From assembly GCA_029063695.1 (NCBI GenBank), contig JAIDNR010000259.1, positions 1 through 6,227 on the forward strand: a stretch of 6,227 nt of DNA, in the 5' to 3' direction. This stretch comes from Ruminococcus sp. GTDB taxonomy: Bacteria; Bacillota; Clostridia; Oscillospirales; Ruminococcaceae. Made by a program: the position numbers and the translations under genes. The notes below the pieces were generated by a model. The model was given only the letters and a program-made list of their open reading frames with translations. It ran no database searches and was not told the origin of the DNA. Below, one piece after another: positions 1-5,915 of the stretch; positions within the stretch are counted from its first letter, which is position 1; each line of letters opens with the position of its first letter.

Positions 1-121
1 TTTTCTGTTCTTCTGAAATTTATTAAAAGGTAGTTTCCGAGATTTACGAAAAGGCCGCTTTCGGTTAATTGCGGAGAAAAACCAGAAATATTGAAATAAA
101 AATCACGACTGTTCTTTTCAT
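1..121 (-). CDS. spoIIIAE: Possible 5' end of spoIIIAE, frame interrupted, cut by window edge
   Basis: An ATG at 121-119 lies nine bases after the spoIIIAD stop and is preceded by AAGGTGG four bases upstream. It encodes MKRTVVIFISIFLVFLRN and then a TAA at 67-65. A Lys/Arg start followed by a hydrophobic stretch is what a secreted or membrane SpoIIIAE signal sequence looks like, and spoIIIAE follows spoIIIAD in the known operon order. Both other frames are open from about position 80 to the window edge. One extra T in the T5 run at 80-76 would continue the protein as LVFSPQLTESGLFVNLG. One fewer T would give a very basic continuation, which is less protein-like. So this is either a frameshifted spoIIIAE, a sequencing error, or a tiny unrelated ORF with spoIIIAE starting beyond the edge. 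The assignment rests on position and signal-like character only. Confidence 0.4.
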
Positions 122-130
122 AAATCCACC

Positions 131-520
131 TTAAAAAATTCCGTTAATCTGTTCCAAAAGTGCCTTGACAAGAGGCAGACTGATAAATGTCACAGCACCA
201 CGTCCCCATATTTCAGCCGCCGATGCAATTGCAGATTCTCCGCTGTCTCTGCATATTTCGCACGTTATCTGAGTTATCATGCATATTGCGGTTGCCTTGA
301 AAATCAGTGAAAGATAACTGTCAGAAATTCCCGCATTTGAAAAAATACTGCTTATTTCAGTTACAACAGGACTGAAAATAGCTATAAATCCACCGATAAC
401 AGCAGTACAGGCGGCAAGTGCAATCATCATCGACTGTTCACGGCAGTGCTGTCGTAGAAGTACCGCAAGGATTGCGGCACATACACAGAAAACAGCCGTT
501 GCAATACTTCTGTCTACCAT
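131..520 (-). CDS. spoIIIAD: Stage III sporulation protein AD
   Basis: This 129-residue integral membrane protein is close in length to known SpoIIIAD (about 130). The family belongs to the SpoIIIA complex in the mother-cell-derived outer forespore membrane, part of the channel that sustains forespore gene expression after engulfment. Hydrophobic segments lie at about 6-22, 31-50, 68-83 and 108-127. The most diagnostic stretch is residues 77-104, with CEICRDSGESAIAS, matching the family pattern of a Cys-Arg-Asp-x-Gly-Glu turn followed by A-I-A-S. The start ATG (520-518) overlaps the end of spoIIIAC by seven bases (514-520). No clear Shine-Dalgarno precedes it, so translation is probably coupled to spoIIIAC. 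It is odd that the usually Lys-containing segment after A-I-A-S reads AAEIWGRG here. The identification is firm from operon position plus motif. Confidence 0.9.
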   Translation of the reverse strand: MVDRSIATAVFCVCAAILAVLLRQHCREQSMMIALAACTAVIGGFIAIFSPVVTEISSIFSNAGISDSYLSLIFKATAICMITQITCEICRDSGESAIASAAEIWGRGAVTFISLPLVKALLEQINGIF

Positions 521-711
521 AAGCCGAACACCGTCTTTACAGTCTCAAAAAGTCCGCCTATTTCCTCGACAATTATTACAAGGACGACAATTAATCCTGC
601 CAATGTTGTCATCATTGCCTGCTCTTCACGTTCCGCACGCTTCAATACAAGATTCAGTACAGCGACGATTATACCAGTTCCCGCAATTTTAAAAATCAAA
701 TCAATATCCAT
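514..711 (-). CDS. spoIIIAC: Stage III sporulation protein AC
   Basis: This is a very small (65 aa) two-helix membrane protein; family members are about 65-68 aa. The N-terminus MDIDLIFKIAGTGIIVAVLN is a near-textbook SpoIIIAC start. It is followed by a conserved basic/acidic turn (KRAEREEQA, 24-32) and a second hydrophobic helix (about 33-55). SpoIIIAC is thought to assemble with SpoIIIAD within the SpoIIIA export complex at the forespore. The ATG at 711-709 is the only sensible start, with GGGTG five bases upstream. It sits ten bases after the spoIIIAB stop and overlaps spoIIIAD, so the four genes are clearly cotranscribed. Confidence 0.93.
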   Translation of the reverse strand: MDIDLIFKIAGTGIIVAVLNLVLKRAEREEQAMMTTLAGLIVVLVIIVEEIGGLFETVKTVFGLW

Positions 712-721
712 TACCTCACCC

Positions 722-1228
722 TTAAATCACAAGTATTCCAGCCATTACGCCAAAAAGAAGTCCTGCACTTCTGTAAAGCCGACCTTTTTTCAACAGATTT
801 TCTGTGCGGATTTCTGTAATCCTGCTCAGTTCTTTTTGAAGTCCCGAAATTGATTCTGCCTGACTTTGAGCATCACTTTTTCCCAGTATGCAGCCGAAAT
901 GCACAAGAATTTCCGATTCTTCCACGTTGATATTCTTCTGTGATTCAAGTGCATCAGTCCACAATCTGCGGAAGTCCTCACCAGTATTATAGCAGTCGGG
1001 AAGATTTTTCAGAAAAGTAAGATGTTTTAACTCAGGGTCTGATTTAAGATTCCGACATATTGTATAAACATCGTCCTGCCTGTAAGCAATAAAGAAAGCA
1101 GTCTGCTGAAAAAGATAGCCAATTTCCTCACATATTCTGCGTGATTCCCGAAGCCTGTCAGCCATGGAGAATCCGATTATTCCGCCGATTGATGTAAGTA
1201 TAAGAGCTGAAAAAATTCTGAATATCAT
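722..1228 (-). CDS. spoIIIAB: Stage III sporulation protein AB
   Basis: This 168-residue protein is close to the usual SpoIIIAB length (about 170). A membrane anchor at residues 5-22 is followed by a mostly helical cytosolic domain and a C-terminal hydrophobic segment at 153-168. Family hallmarks are the central FGCILGKSDAQSQ (111-123, the LG-x-SD-x-x-x-Q pattern) and the terminal KKGRLYRSAGLLFG before the last helix. SpoIIIAB resembles GspF-type inner-membrane platform proteins of type II secretion and type IV pilus machines, and is thought to be the partner of the SpoIIIAA ATPase. The ATG (1228-1226) is one base past the spoIIIAA stop. Its Shine-Dalgarno AAGGAG lies inside the end of spoIIIAA, eight to nine bases upstream, indicating tight operon coupling. 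Confidence 0.92.
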   Translation of the reverse strand: MIFRIFSALILTSIGGIIGFSMADRLRESRRICEEIGYLFQQTAFFIAYRQDDVYTICRNLKSDPELKHLTFLKNLPDCYNTGEDFRRLWTDALESQKNINVEESEILVHFGCILGKSDAQSQAESISGLQKELSRITEIRTENLLKKGRLYRSAGLLFGVMAGILVI

Positions 1229-1229
1229 A

Positions 1230-2129
1230 TCAAAGTCTCCTTATTCCGGCAATTTCGGACGGTTTTGACGCACCTTTCAGAAAAACAGCATAATCAAATG
1301 CACCTATGATTTTTTCTGCAATGGGACGCTTTATCAAATCATCAAAGTTTCCTGCATGAATCGTTGCACAGAAACTCACTCCACAGCCGATTCCGTTTAA
1401 TATAGCCTCAGAATCCGCATCGGTTGAAATCTCGTCACAGAAAATATAGTCAGGCGAAAGAGTACGCACAGCAGAAATAATTCCGTCCGCACGAGAACAG
1501 CCTACAAGGATATTAGTCAATGCCCCGACATCATTTGCGGAAGTTCCGTTATGTACATAAGAAATTTCATTACGCTCGTCCACAAGAGTTACTTTTTTTC
1601 TGTTTCCGACAAGACGGCAGAGGTCACGTAGAATAGTGGTTTTGCCTGAGTTAACGCTTCCACAGATAAGAACTCCTGAATTTCTGGCAGAAATAAGATT
1701 AAAAATATCATCTGCACTTCCTGAAATGTTTCTTGACACACGGAAATTCAATCCTGTTATATCTGTGATTACTCCATTTGCAGAGTATATTCCCGAAATT
1801 CCGACCCTTATGCCGTTTTTCAGAACAAAAAATCCTTGCTTCAGTTCTCTTGTGCAACTGTGAAGTGAATAATGTGAAATTGAATCGACAGTTCTTGCAA
1901 TGTCATCGGAATCGGCAATGACTACAGACGTATTTCTGAAATTCGCCGTAAGTCCCGAATCAGTTAAATATACGGATTTATCAGGATAAATATATGCGAC
2001 AGCTCGTCCGCTGAAAAGTCGTATCTCACTTATTTTTTCCTGTTCATTTCTGCTGATGTTCAGCATTGCCTTTCTGATTTTTTCAGGCATATAATCAGCG
2101 ATAATCTTATAGCTTGTACATTCCTGCAT
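1230..2129 (-). CDS. spoIIIAA: Stage III sporulation protein AA, secretion-type ATPase
   Basis: This is the cytosolic ATPase of the SpoIIIA complex, related to the GspE/VirB11 class of secretion ATPases, thought to power or assemble the mother cell-forespore channel. The chosen ATG (2129-2127) gives 299 residues, against about 305 in Bacillus. AAAGGAG at 2144-2138 sits eight bases upstream. An in-frame TTG at 2147 would start before that Shine-Dalgarno and is rejected. Visible motifs, in the 299-aa numbering, are Walker A GSVNSGKTT (157-165), the VDERNEI block (183-189), Walker B-like SPDYIFCDEI (225-234) and the TIHAG motif (256-260). All nucleotide-binding elements look intact. It is the first gene of the spoIIIA operon and follows a transcription terminator, so it should have its own promoter. 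In B. subtilis the operon is driven by mother-cell sigma-E. Confidence 0.94.
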   Translation of the reverse strand: MQECTSYKIIADYMPEKIRKAMLNISRNEQEKISEIRLFSGRAVAYIYPDKSVYLTDSGLTANFRNTSVVIADSDDIARTVDSISHYSLHSCTRELKQGFFVLKNGIRVGISGIYSANGVITDITGLNFRVSRNISGSADDIFNLISARNSGVLICGSVNSGKTTILRDLCRLVGNRKKVTLVDERNEISYVHNGTSANDVGALTNILVGCSRADGIISAVRTLSPDYIFCDEISTDADSEAILNGIGCGVSFCATIHAGNFDDLIKRPIAEKIIGAFDYAVFLKGASKPSEIAGIRRL

Positions 2130-2150
2130 TTCAAATTCTCCTTTCAATAA

Positions 2151-2177
2151 ATAATATTCACTGAAAAAGATTTTTAT
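2151..2177 (-). promoter_or_regulatory. Weak candidate sigma-E-like promoter for spoIIIA
   Basis: On the minus strand, GCATAAA (ATA at 2177-2175) is separated by 16 bases from AATATTAT (2158-2151). This spacing equals the B. subtilis sigma-E arrangement (ATA, then about 16, then CATACAnT). The -10 matches only about five of eight positions, and transcription would begin almost at the Shine-Dalgarno. A sigma-A reading (TTGCAT, 19 bases, TATTAT) fits worse in spacing. The call is supported mainly by location between a terminator and spoIIIAA and by known sigma-E control of the operon. Confidence 0.3.
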
Positions 2178-2179
2178 GC

Positions 2180-2208
2180 AAAAAAAACAGCGTACCGAAG
2201 TACGCCGT
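2180..2208 (-). terminator. Intrinsic terminator after the ABC importer genes
   Basis: Minus strand: ACGGCGTAC, loop TTCG, GTACGCTGT form a nine-pair stem with one G-U and an exceptionally stable UUCG tetraloop. It runs directly into eight T (2187-2180). On the plus strand the same stem is followed by AATTTTTTT (2209-2217), so it could work in both directions. It lies 21 bases after the MalG-like stop and separates the sugar operon from spoIIIAA. Confidence 0.92.
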
Positions 2209-2228
2209 AATTTTTTTGAAATTTTTTA

Positions 2229-3125
2229 TTATTCCTTTACACCACCGAGAGCAACGCCTGCGATAATGAACTTTGAAAGGAATACATAAGCAATGATAAT
2301 TGGTACGATACTGAGTGCGATTGCAAGGTAAACAGCACCGTAGTTTGCGATTTTATCAGAAGCCTGAAGAGCAGATACCATCATCGGGAGAGTTTTCTGC
2401 TTGAGCTTTACACTGATAAGAATCATGTTAGGTGTATAGAAGTTGTTCCAGCTTGCGATGAATGCGAAAATTGCCTGTACAGCAATAGCGGGCTTCATCA
2501 TAGGAATAGCGATTGAAACGAATGTTCTGAACTCGCTACATCCGTCGATACGTGCTGCTTCAACAATCGCCATTGAGAATGATGACTGCATATATGAACG
2601 CATGAAGTATACAACGGAAGGAGCTGCAACAGCCGGAATGATAAGCGGCCAGTATGTATTTGTAAGACCGAGGTCAGCCATAAAGCTTACGAAACCGGCA
2701 GATGTTACCTGCATAGGAATCATCATTACAAGGAGAACGATTGTATAAGAAATCTCCTTGAGTTTGAAGTCATAAACGTGCATACCGTATGCTGTAAGTG
2801 CTGAGAAGAATACTGTAAGTATTGTTGAACATACTGTAATGATTAAACTGTTTTTATAACCCGCAAGTGCACTGTAAGAAAGCTTGAAGTTCGGGTCTGC
2901 TGTCATTGCTTTAAAGTTATTTCCCAGATTTGAACCCGGAATAAAGCTTACTGATGTTGAAATATCTGTATGTGAACGTGTAGCATTTATAAGAAGAATA
3001 TAAATAGGCAACAGACAGATTATTGTAAGAATAATGAACCATACAGTAAGGATAATGGACTTTGTTCTGAGACTTTTTGAGTAGCCGTCCTTTGGTTCTC
3101 CATAAACTGATTTCATTTTACTCAT
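2229..3125 (-). CDS. Carbohydrate ABC transporter permease, MalG family (CUT1)
   Basis: This 298-residue inner subunit of a binding-protein-dependent sugar importer has six predicted membrane segments, beginning at about 24-46 and ending at about 266-290. The cytoplasmic coupling motif VEAARIDGCSEFRTF followed by IAIP (188-208) is the EAA loop that docks the ATPase. The C-terminus GVALGGVKE is typical of MalG-type subunits. The ATG (3125-3123) overlaps the stop of the MalF-like gene as ATGA. GGAGG nine bases upstream lies inside that gene, so translation is coupled and subunits are made in equal amounts. It is the last gene before the terminator. The substrate cannot be read from the sequence: a mono-, di- or oligosaccharide is expected from the family. 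A specific symbol such as malG, msmG or araQ is not justified. Confidence 0.93.
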   Translation of the reverse strand: MSKMKSVYGEPKDGYSKSLRTKSIILTVWFIILTIICLLPIYILLINATRSHTDISTSVSFIPGSNLGNNFKAMTADPNFKLSYSALAGYKNSLIITVCSTILTVFFSALTAYGMHVYDFKLKEISYTIVLLVMMIPMQVTSAGFVSFMADLGLTNTYWPLIIPAVAAPSVVYFMRSYMQSSFSMAIVEAARIDGCSEFRTFVSIAIPMMKPAIAVQAIFAFIASWNNFYTPNMILISVKLKQKTLPMMVSALQASDKIANYGAVYLAIALSIVPIIIAYVFLSKFIIAGVALGGVKE

Positions 3126-4174
3126 ATTGAAAAACCTCCAAACTGTTTACTTTCCATTTTAAGCTGTTTAGCCATCTTCTTTCTCTGCTTTTTCTTAGCA
3201 ATTGCATCTTTATCACGGGACATATAGAATGCGATACAGCCAAGAACAAGAGTGATAAAGAAAAGAAGAACGGAAGCTGCACCGGCATATCCCATTTTAT
3301 TTTCACTTTCCTGAGCGTGGAAATATTCATAAATAAGTACAGCAATTGTTTTAAGGCTTTCCTTAACGCTTGTGCCTTTATGGAAAAGGAAAGGAATATC
3401 GAACATCTGGAGACCACCAATCATTGATGTAACCAATGTATATGACATGATAGGTGCGAGAAGCGGAAGAGTAATCTTTCTGAATACCTGACCGGAAGTT
3501 GCACCATCGATACTTGCAGCCTCAAAGAGTGATGGATTGATACCCTGAATACCAGACATAAGCATAATCATTGTGTTTCCGAACCAGAGCCATGTCTGGA
3601 TAAACATTACAACAACACGTGACTGAGTTGTACCTTCGATAAATTCAATAACATCATATTTCTGTGATGCTGAATTATAGTCAACGATACCGATTTTGCT
3701 GAGCAAAAGGTTGAGAGCACCCGGTGTTGATTCAGACTGTCCGCAGAGCTGAAGGAAGAGAACTGCTACAGATGCTGCTGTGATAATATTCGGGAGATAC
3801 ATAACAATCTTGAAAAATTCCTTGCCCGGAATTTTAAGATTTGCTTCTGTAAAGAATACAGCACATGAAAGTGAAAGGGCAATCTGGGGAACGAAGTTGC
3901 CTATCCAAAGAATTATAGTATTGCCAAGTGACTGGACAAACTTGTCGTGAATTACGTCTTCACGTCTGTCACCGCCGAATAAAAGAACTTTATAGTTTGC
4001 AAGACCTACAAAATTATCTATATCGTTTCCATTGCCATGGAAGCTGACAATGAATGTGTTGATAAGCGGCCATAATTGGAAAAAGAAATAAACAAGAAAA
4101 AACGGCAAAATAAAGATGTAGCCATATTTTGCATAGCTGATTGATTTGATACGTCTCTGTGCAGCTGATGCCAT
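3122..4174 (-). CDS. Carbohydrate ABC transporter permease, MalF family (CUT1)
   Basis: This membrane subunit is predicted to pair with the MalG-like protein to form the translocation pore. I chose the ATG at 4174-4172 (350 aa, beginning MASAAQRR), which has GAGAGGG eight bases upstream. The longer GTG start at 4183 would lie directly against that ribosome site and is unlikely. Numbered from the chosen start, the first membrane segment is about 17-37. The EAA coupling loop is EAASIDGATSGQVFRKITLP (218-237), and the last membrane segment is about 300-318. A very basic tail follows (KKKQRKKMAKQLK, about 327-339), which probably keeps the C-terminus in the cytosol. A loop of about 40 residues (roughly 145-185) between membrane segments is rich in polar residues and may face the binding protein. 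It sits between the lipoprotein and MalG-like genes and has no associated ATPase gene. Confidence 0.92.
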   Translation of the reverse strand: MASAAQRRIKSISYAKYGYIFILPFFLVYFFFQLWPLINTFIVSFHGNGNDIDNFVGLANYKVLLFGGDRREDVIHDKFVQSLGNTIILWIGNFVPQIALSLSCAVFFTEANLKIPGKEFFKIVMYLPNIITAASVAVLFLQLCGQSESTPGALNLLLSKIGIVDYNSASQKYDVIEFIEGTTQSRVVVMFIQTWLWFGNTMIMLMSGIQGINPSLFEAASIDGATSGQVFRKITLPLLAPIMSYTLVTSMIGGLQMFDIPFLFHKGTSVKESLKTIAVLIYEYFHAQESENKMGYAGAASVLLFFITLVLGCIAFYMSRDKDAIAKKKQRKKMAKQLKMESKQFGGFSI

Positions 4175-4233
4175 TACACACACCCTCTCGGAATTTTATT
4201 GTTGAACGGTATTAAGTTCATAAATAAATATAC

Positions 4234-4263
4234 ACCTATGGAGTACAAAAGCACTCCACAGGT
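4234..4263 (-). other. Intercistronic 13-bp stem-loop between binding protein and permeases
   Basis: Minus strand: ACCTGTGGAGTGC, loop TTTT, GTACTCCATAGGT pair over all 13 positions, with two G-U pairs. The trailing sequence is AT-rich (GTATATTTATTTA) but has no clean U run, so this is more likely an mRNA-stabilising or partly terminating hairpin than a full terminator. Such structures behind a binding-protein gene allow it to be expressed above the permeases. A smaller bulged hairpin (4308-4293) immediately follows the stop codon. Confidence 0.75.
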
Positions 4264-4308
4264 ATGAATATTTTTAGTTGTTGTGACGAAAATTCAGGCA
4301 GAGCCGAA

Positions 4309-5832
4309 TTATTCAACAGTAACGTCCTGAATATGCTCAAGAACCTTGTCTTCAAATGCAGTAACTGTATCTTCCCATGAAGAACCAGCCTTGCAGTATT
4401 CGTCCTTAACAGCCTCAAGGAAGTCTGCCTTAACAGTTGCGTCATAAGGAGTGATAAGGTTGTTGAAGTCAATCTGCTTAGCAACATCAGCAAGTGTAGC
4501 ATAGAAGTTCTGGTTATCCTTGAAGTTGCCCTGAACGAACTCGTTGAACACTGTATCAGCAGCGATAAGGTCGTCCATAACCTTCTTGTTGTTTACGTAT
4601 TCAGGCTTGTTCTTAGCGAAGTCTGTCATAGCAGCCTCGTCTGATGTAGCAGAAAGGATAAAGTCACGAGCCTCGTTACCGTTGTTTGTAGCAGGATTAA
4701 CAACAATCCATGTACCGCCCCAGTAGAAAGGTGTAGGACCTTCACAGAGAGCCCACTTACCATACTGTTCGCCCTCGATAAGGTTGTTTGCATCAGAGTT
4801 GTCAGAGCCGCCTGCCTTGAGGAAGAATGCACCGAAGCCCCATGTAGATACAAAGTAACCCATTGTGCTTCCGTTAGCACCGTTAGCTGTCCACTCATCA
4901 GCCCACTGGTCATCGTGTGCAACACCATTAACATCCCAGAGAGTTTTAGCTGTATCAGCAAATGTCTTACAGAAGTCATCAACCTTAAGAACGCCATCAA
5001 CAACCCAAGGAGTTTTACGGCTGCAAGCATATGCCTGCCACATACCACCGAGTGAGTCAGCAAGAGCAACTGAACCGCTTGACTTTTCGCTTACTGTCTG
5101 AGCAGCTGTAACGAACTTGTCCCAGTCACCAACCTGCTTCTGCATATCTTCAGGAGATGTTACGCCGAGATATTCTTCAGCAAGGTCAGCTCTGTATGCG
5201 AAACCGCCTGCTGCTGCCTGCCATGAAATACCCTTACGAACGCCTTTTGAATCCTTACCGATATCATCTGTATAAGAATAGATGTTCGGGAAATCAGCAT
5301 CTGTAAGACCGAGCTTATCAAGAGCAAGTGTCTTGCTGTCGTCATTGATGTACTTGAGAGCCCAGTCAGCTTCAACGAAGTAAACATCGAGGTCTGAACC
5401 GTCAGCAAAGAGCTGGTCATATCTCTCAGCAGCATCGCCGCCGCCTACACCGAATGAAATGAAGTTTACGCCATCAACTTTGCCTGCTTCAAGGTCAGAA
5501 GCAACTGTATTGTAGTCAATACCCTTCCACTGAGCAATGAGCTTCGGAACGTCATCAGGATTCCAAGCTGCGATTGTAACTGTAGAGTCGCCCTGTCCAA
5601 CAGAAGGATCCATCTCGCCTGCATTGCCGCTGTTGTCAGCTTCTGAAGAATCATCAGCTTCTGAAGAATCGTCTGCTGCTGAGGACTCATCTGCTGCTGA
5701 AGACTCATCTGCTGTTGAAGAAGATGATGAAGATGATGATGAACTACTCGGGTCATCACCGCAGCTTGCAAAAGCTGTAGCTGTCATAGCAAGAGCAGCA
5801 ACTAATGCTAATGTCTTTTTAAGTTTGTTCAT
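4309..5832 (-). CDS. Extracellular solute-binding lipoprotein of a CUT1 sugar ABC importer
   Basis: This 507-residue protein should capture a carbohydrate outside the cell and deliver it to the two permeases encoded downstream. It has a basic N-terminus (MNKLKK), a hydrophobic core and a lipobox F-A-S-C with the lipidated cysteine at residue 24. A disordered linker at about 26-83 is made of 11 consecutive serines and acidic hexapeptide repeats. The binding domain begins at TVTIAAWNPDD (84-94). Family-like landmarks are DLDVYFVEADW (147-157), where binding proteins of this group contact the hinge, GISWQAAAGGFAYRADLAEE (201-220), and later FYWGGTWIVVNP with an Ala/Asp-rich helix. Several tryptophans and tyrosines could stack on sugar rings. 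The ATG (5832-5830) has a perfect AAGGAGG (5847-5841) eight bases upstream, suggesting strong expression. The substrate is unknown. Regulation may involve the structured RNA upstream. Confidence 0.93.
   Translation of the reverse strand: MNKLKKTLALVAALAMTATAFASCGDDPSSSSSSSSSSSTADESSAADESSAADDSSEADDSSEADNSGNAGEMDPSVGQGDSTVTIAAWNPDDVPKLIAQWKGIDYNTVASDLEAGKVDGVNFISFGVGGGDAAERYDQLFADGSDLDVYFVEADWALKYINDDSKTLALDKLGLTDADFPNIYSYTDDIGKDSKGVRKGISWQAAAGGFAYRADLAEEYLGVTSPEDMQKQVGDWDKFVTAAQTVSEKSSGSVALADSLGGMWQAYACSRKTPWVVDGVLKVDDFCKTFADTAKTLWDVNGVAHDDQWADEWTANGANGSTMGYFVSTWGFGAFFLKAGGSDNSDANNLIEGEQYGKWALCEGPTPFYWGGTWIVVNPATNNGNEARDFILSATSDEAAMTDFAKNKPEYVNNKKVMDDLIAADTVFNEFVQGNFKDNQNFYATLADVAKQIDFNNLITPYDATVKADFLEAVKDEYCKAGSSWEDTVTAFEDKVLEHIQDVTVE
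5629..5748 (-). repeat. Poly-Ser and hexapeptide repeats in the lipoprotein linker
   Basis: Residues 29-39 are 11 serines encoded by mixed AGT, TCA and TCT codons. Residues 41-67 hold about five degenerate copies of an 18-bp unit encoding A-D-E/D-S-S-A/E. The third positions differ between copies, which argues for selection on the protein rather than recent slippage. The linker is acidic and low-complexity and probably acts as a flexible spacer holding the binding domain off the membrane or through the wall. Confidence 0.85.
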
Positions 5833-5883
5833 TGGTTTTTCCTCCTTAAATATGTATTATGCCAAAACCAATACGGCATAATA
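5830..5883 (-). promoter_or_regulatory. Inverted repeat with loop complementary to the lipoprotein start codon
   Basis: Minus strand: TATTATGCC (5883-5875) and GGCATAATA (5863-5855) are perfect nine-base arms around an 11-base loop, GTATTGGTTTT. Loop bases 5872-5864 (ATTGGTTTT) are exactly complementary to 5839-5831 (AAAACCAAT). That target covers the spacer after the Shine-Dalgarno and the first two bases of the ATG; a further G-U pair uses its G. An H-type pseudoknot of this kind would bury the start codon. A DNA-operator reading of the inverted repeat is also possible. Confidence 0.5.
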
Positions 5884-5887
5884 ATGT

Positions 5888-5915
5888 AAAAAAAGTGAAT
5901 GATTCCGGTATCATT
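5888..5915 (-). terminator. Weak intrinsic terminator at the end of the structured RNA
   Basis: Minus strand: AATGAT, loop ACCGGA, ATCATT form a six-pair, AU-rich stem (5915-5898). CAC follows, then seven T (5894-5888). The stem has only one G-C pair and the U tract is offset by three bases, so termination would be partial unless another structure assists. The loop ACCGGA is also the perfect complement of TCCGGT at 5935-5930. Confidence 0.45.

Noticed and set aside
1636..1863. Plus-strand ORF inside spoIIIAA
   Set aside because: It is antisense to conserved ATPase motifs and shows no family features. It is a shadow.
2130..2147. Upstream TTG start for spoIIIAA
   Set aside because: The AAAGGAG ribosome site lies inside that extension. 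The ATG at 2129 has ideal spacing.
2443..3420. ORFs at 2443-2748 (plus) and 3118-3420 (minus) within the permease genes
   Set aside because: They are out-of-frame shadows of the EAA-loop and membrane regions of the permeases.
4175..4183. GTG start for the MalF-like gene
   Set aside because: It abuts the GAGAGGG ribosome site with no spacing. The ATG at 4174 is eight bases away.
4236..5771. Several ORFs in other frames inside the binding-protein gene (both strands)
   Set aside because: The protein composition is unnatural (Leu/Met/Thr/Gln-rich or Ser-rich), they have no ribosome sites, and they lie fully inside a gene with a clear family fit.
5537..5881. Plus-strand ORF rich in Ser, Glu and Asp
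   Set aside because: It is an antisense shadow of the Ser/Asp/Glu repeats in the lipoprotein linker.
5840..5897. Second promoter just upstream of the lipoprotein gene (CATAAT at 5861-5856)
   Set aside because: The -10-like box has no acceptable -35 at 16-18 bases, and it lies inside the inverted repeat.
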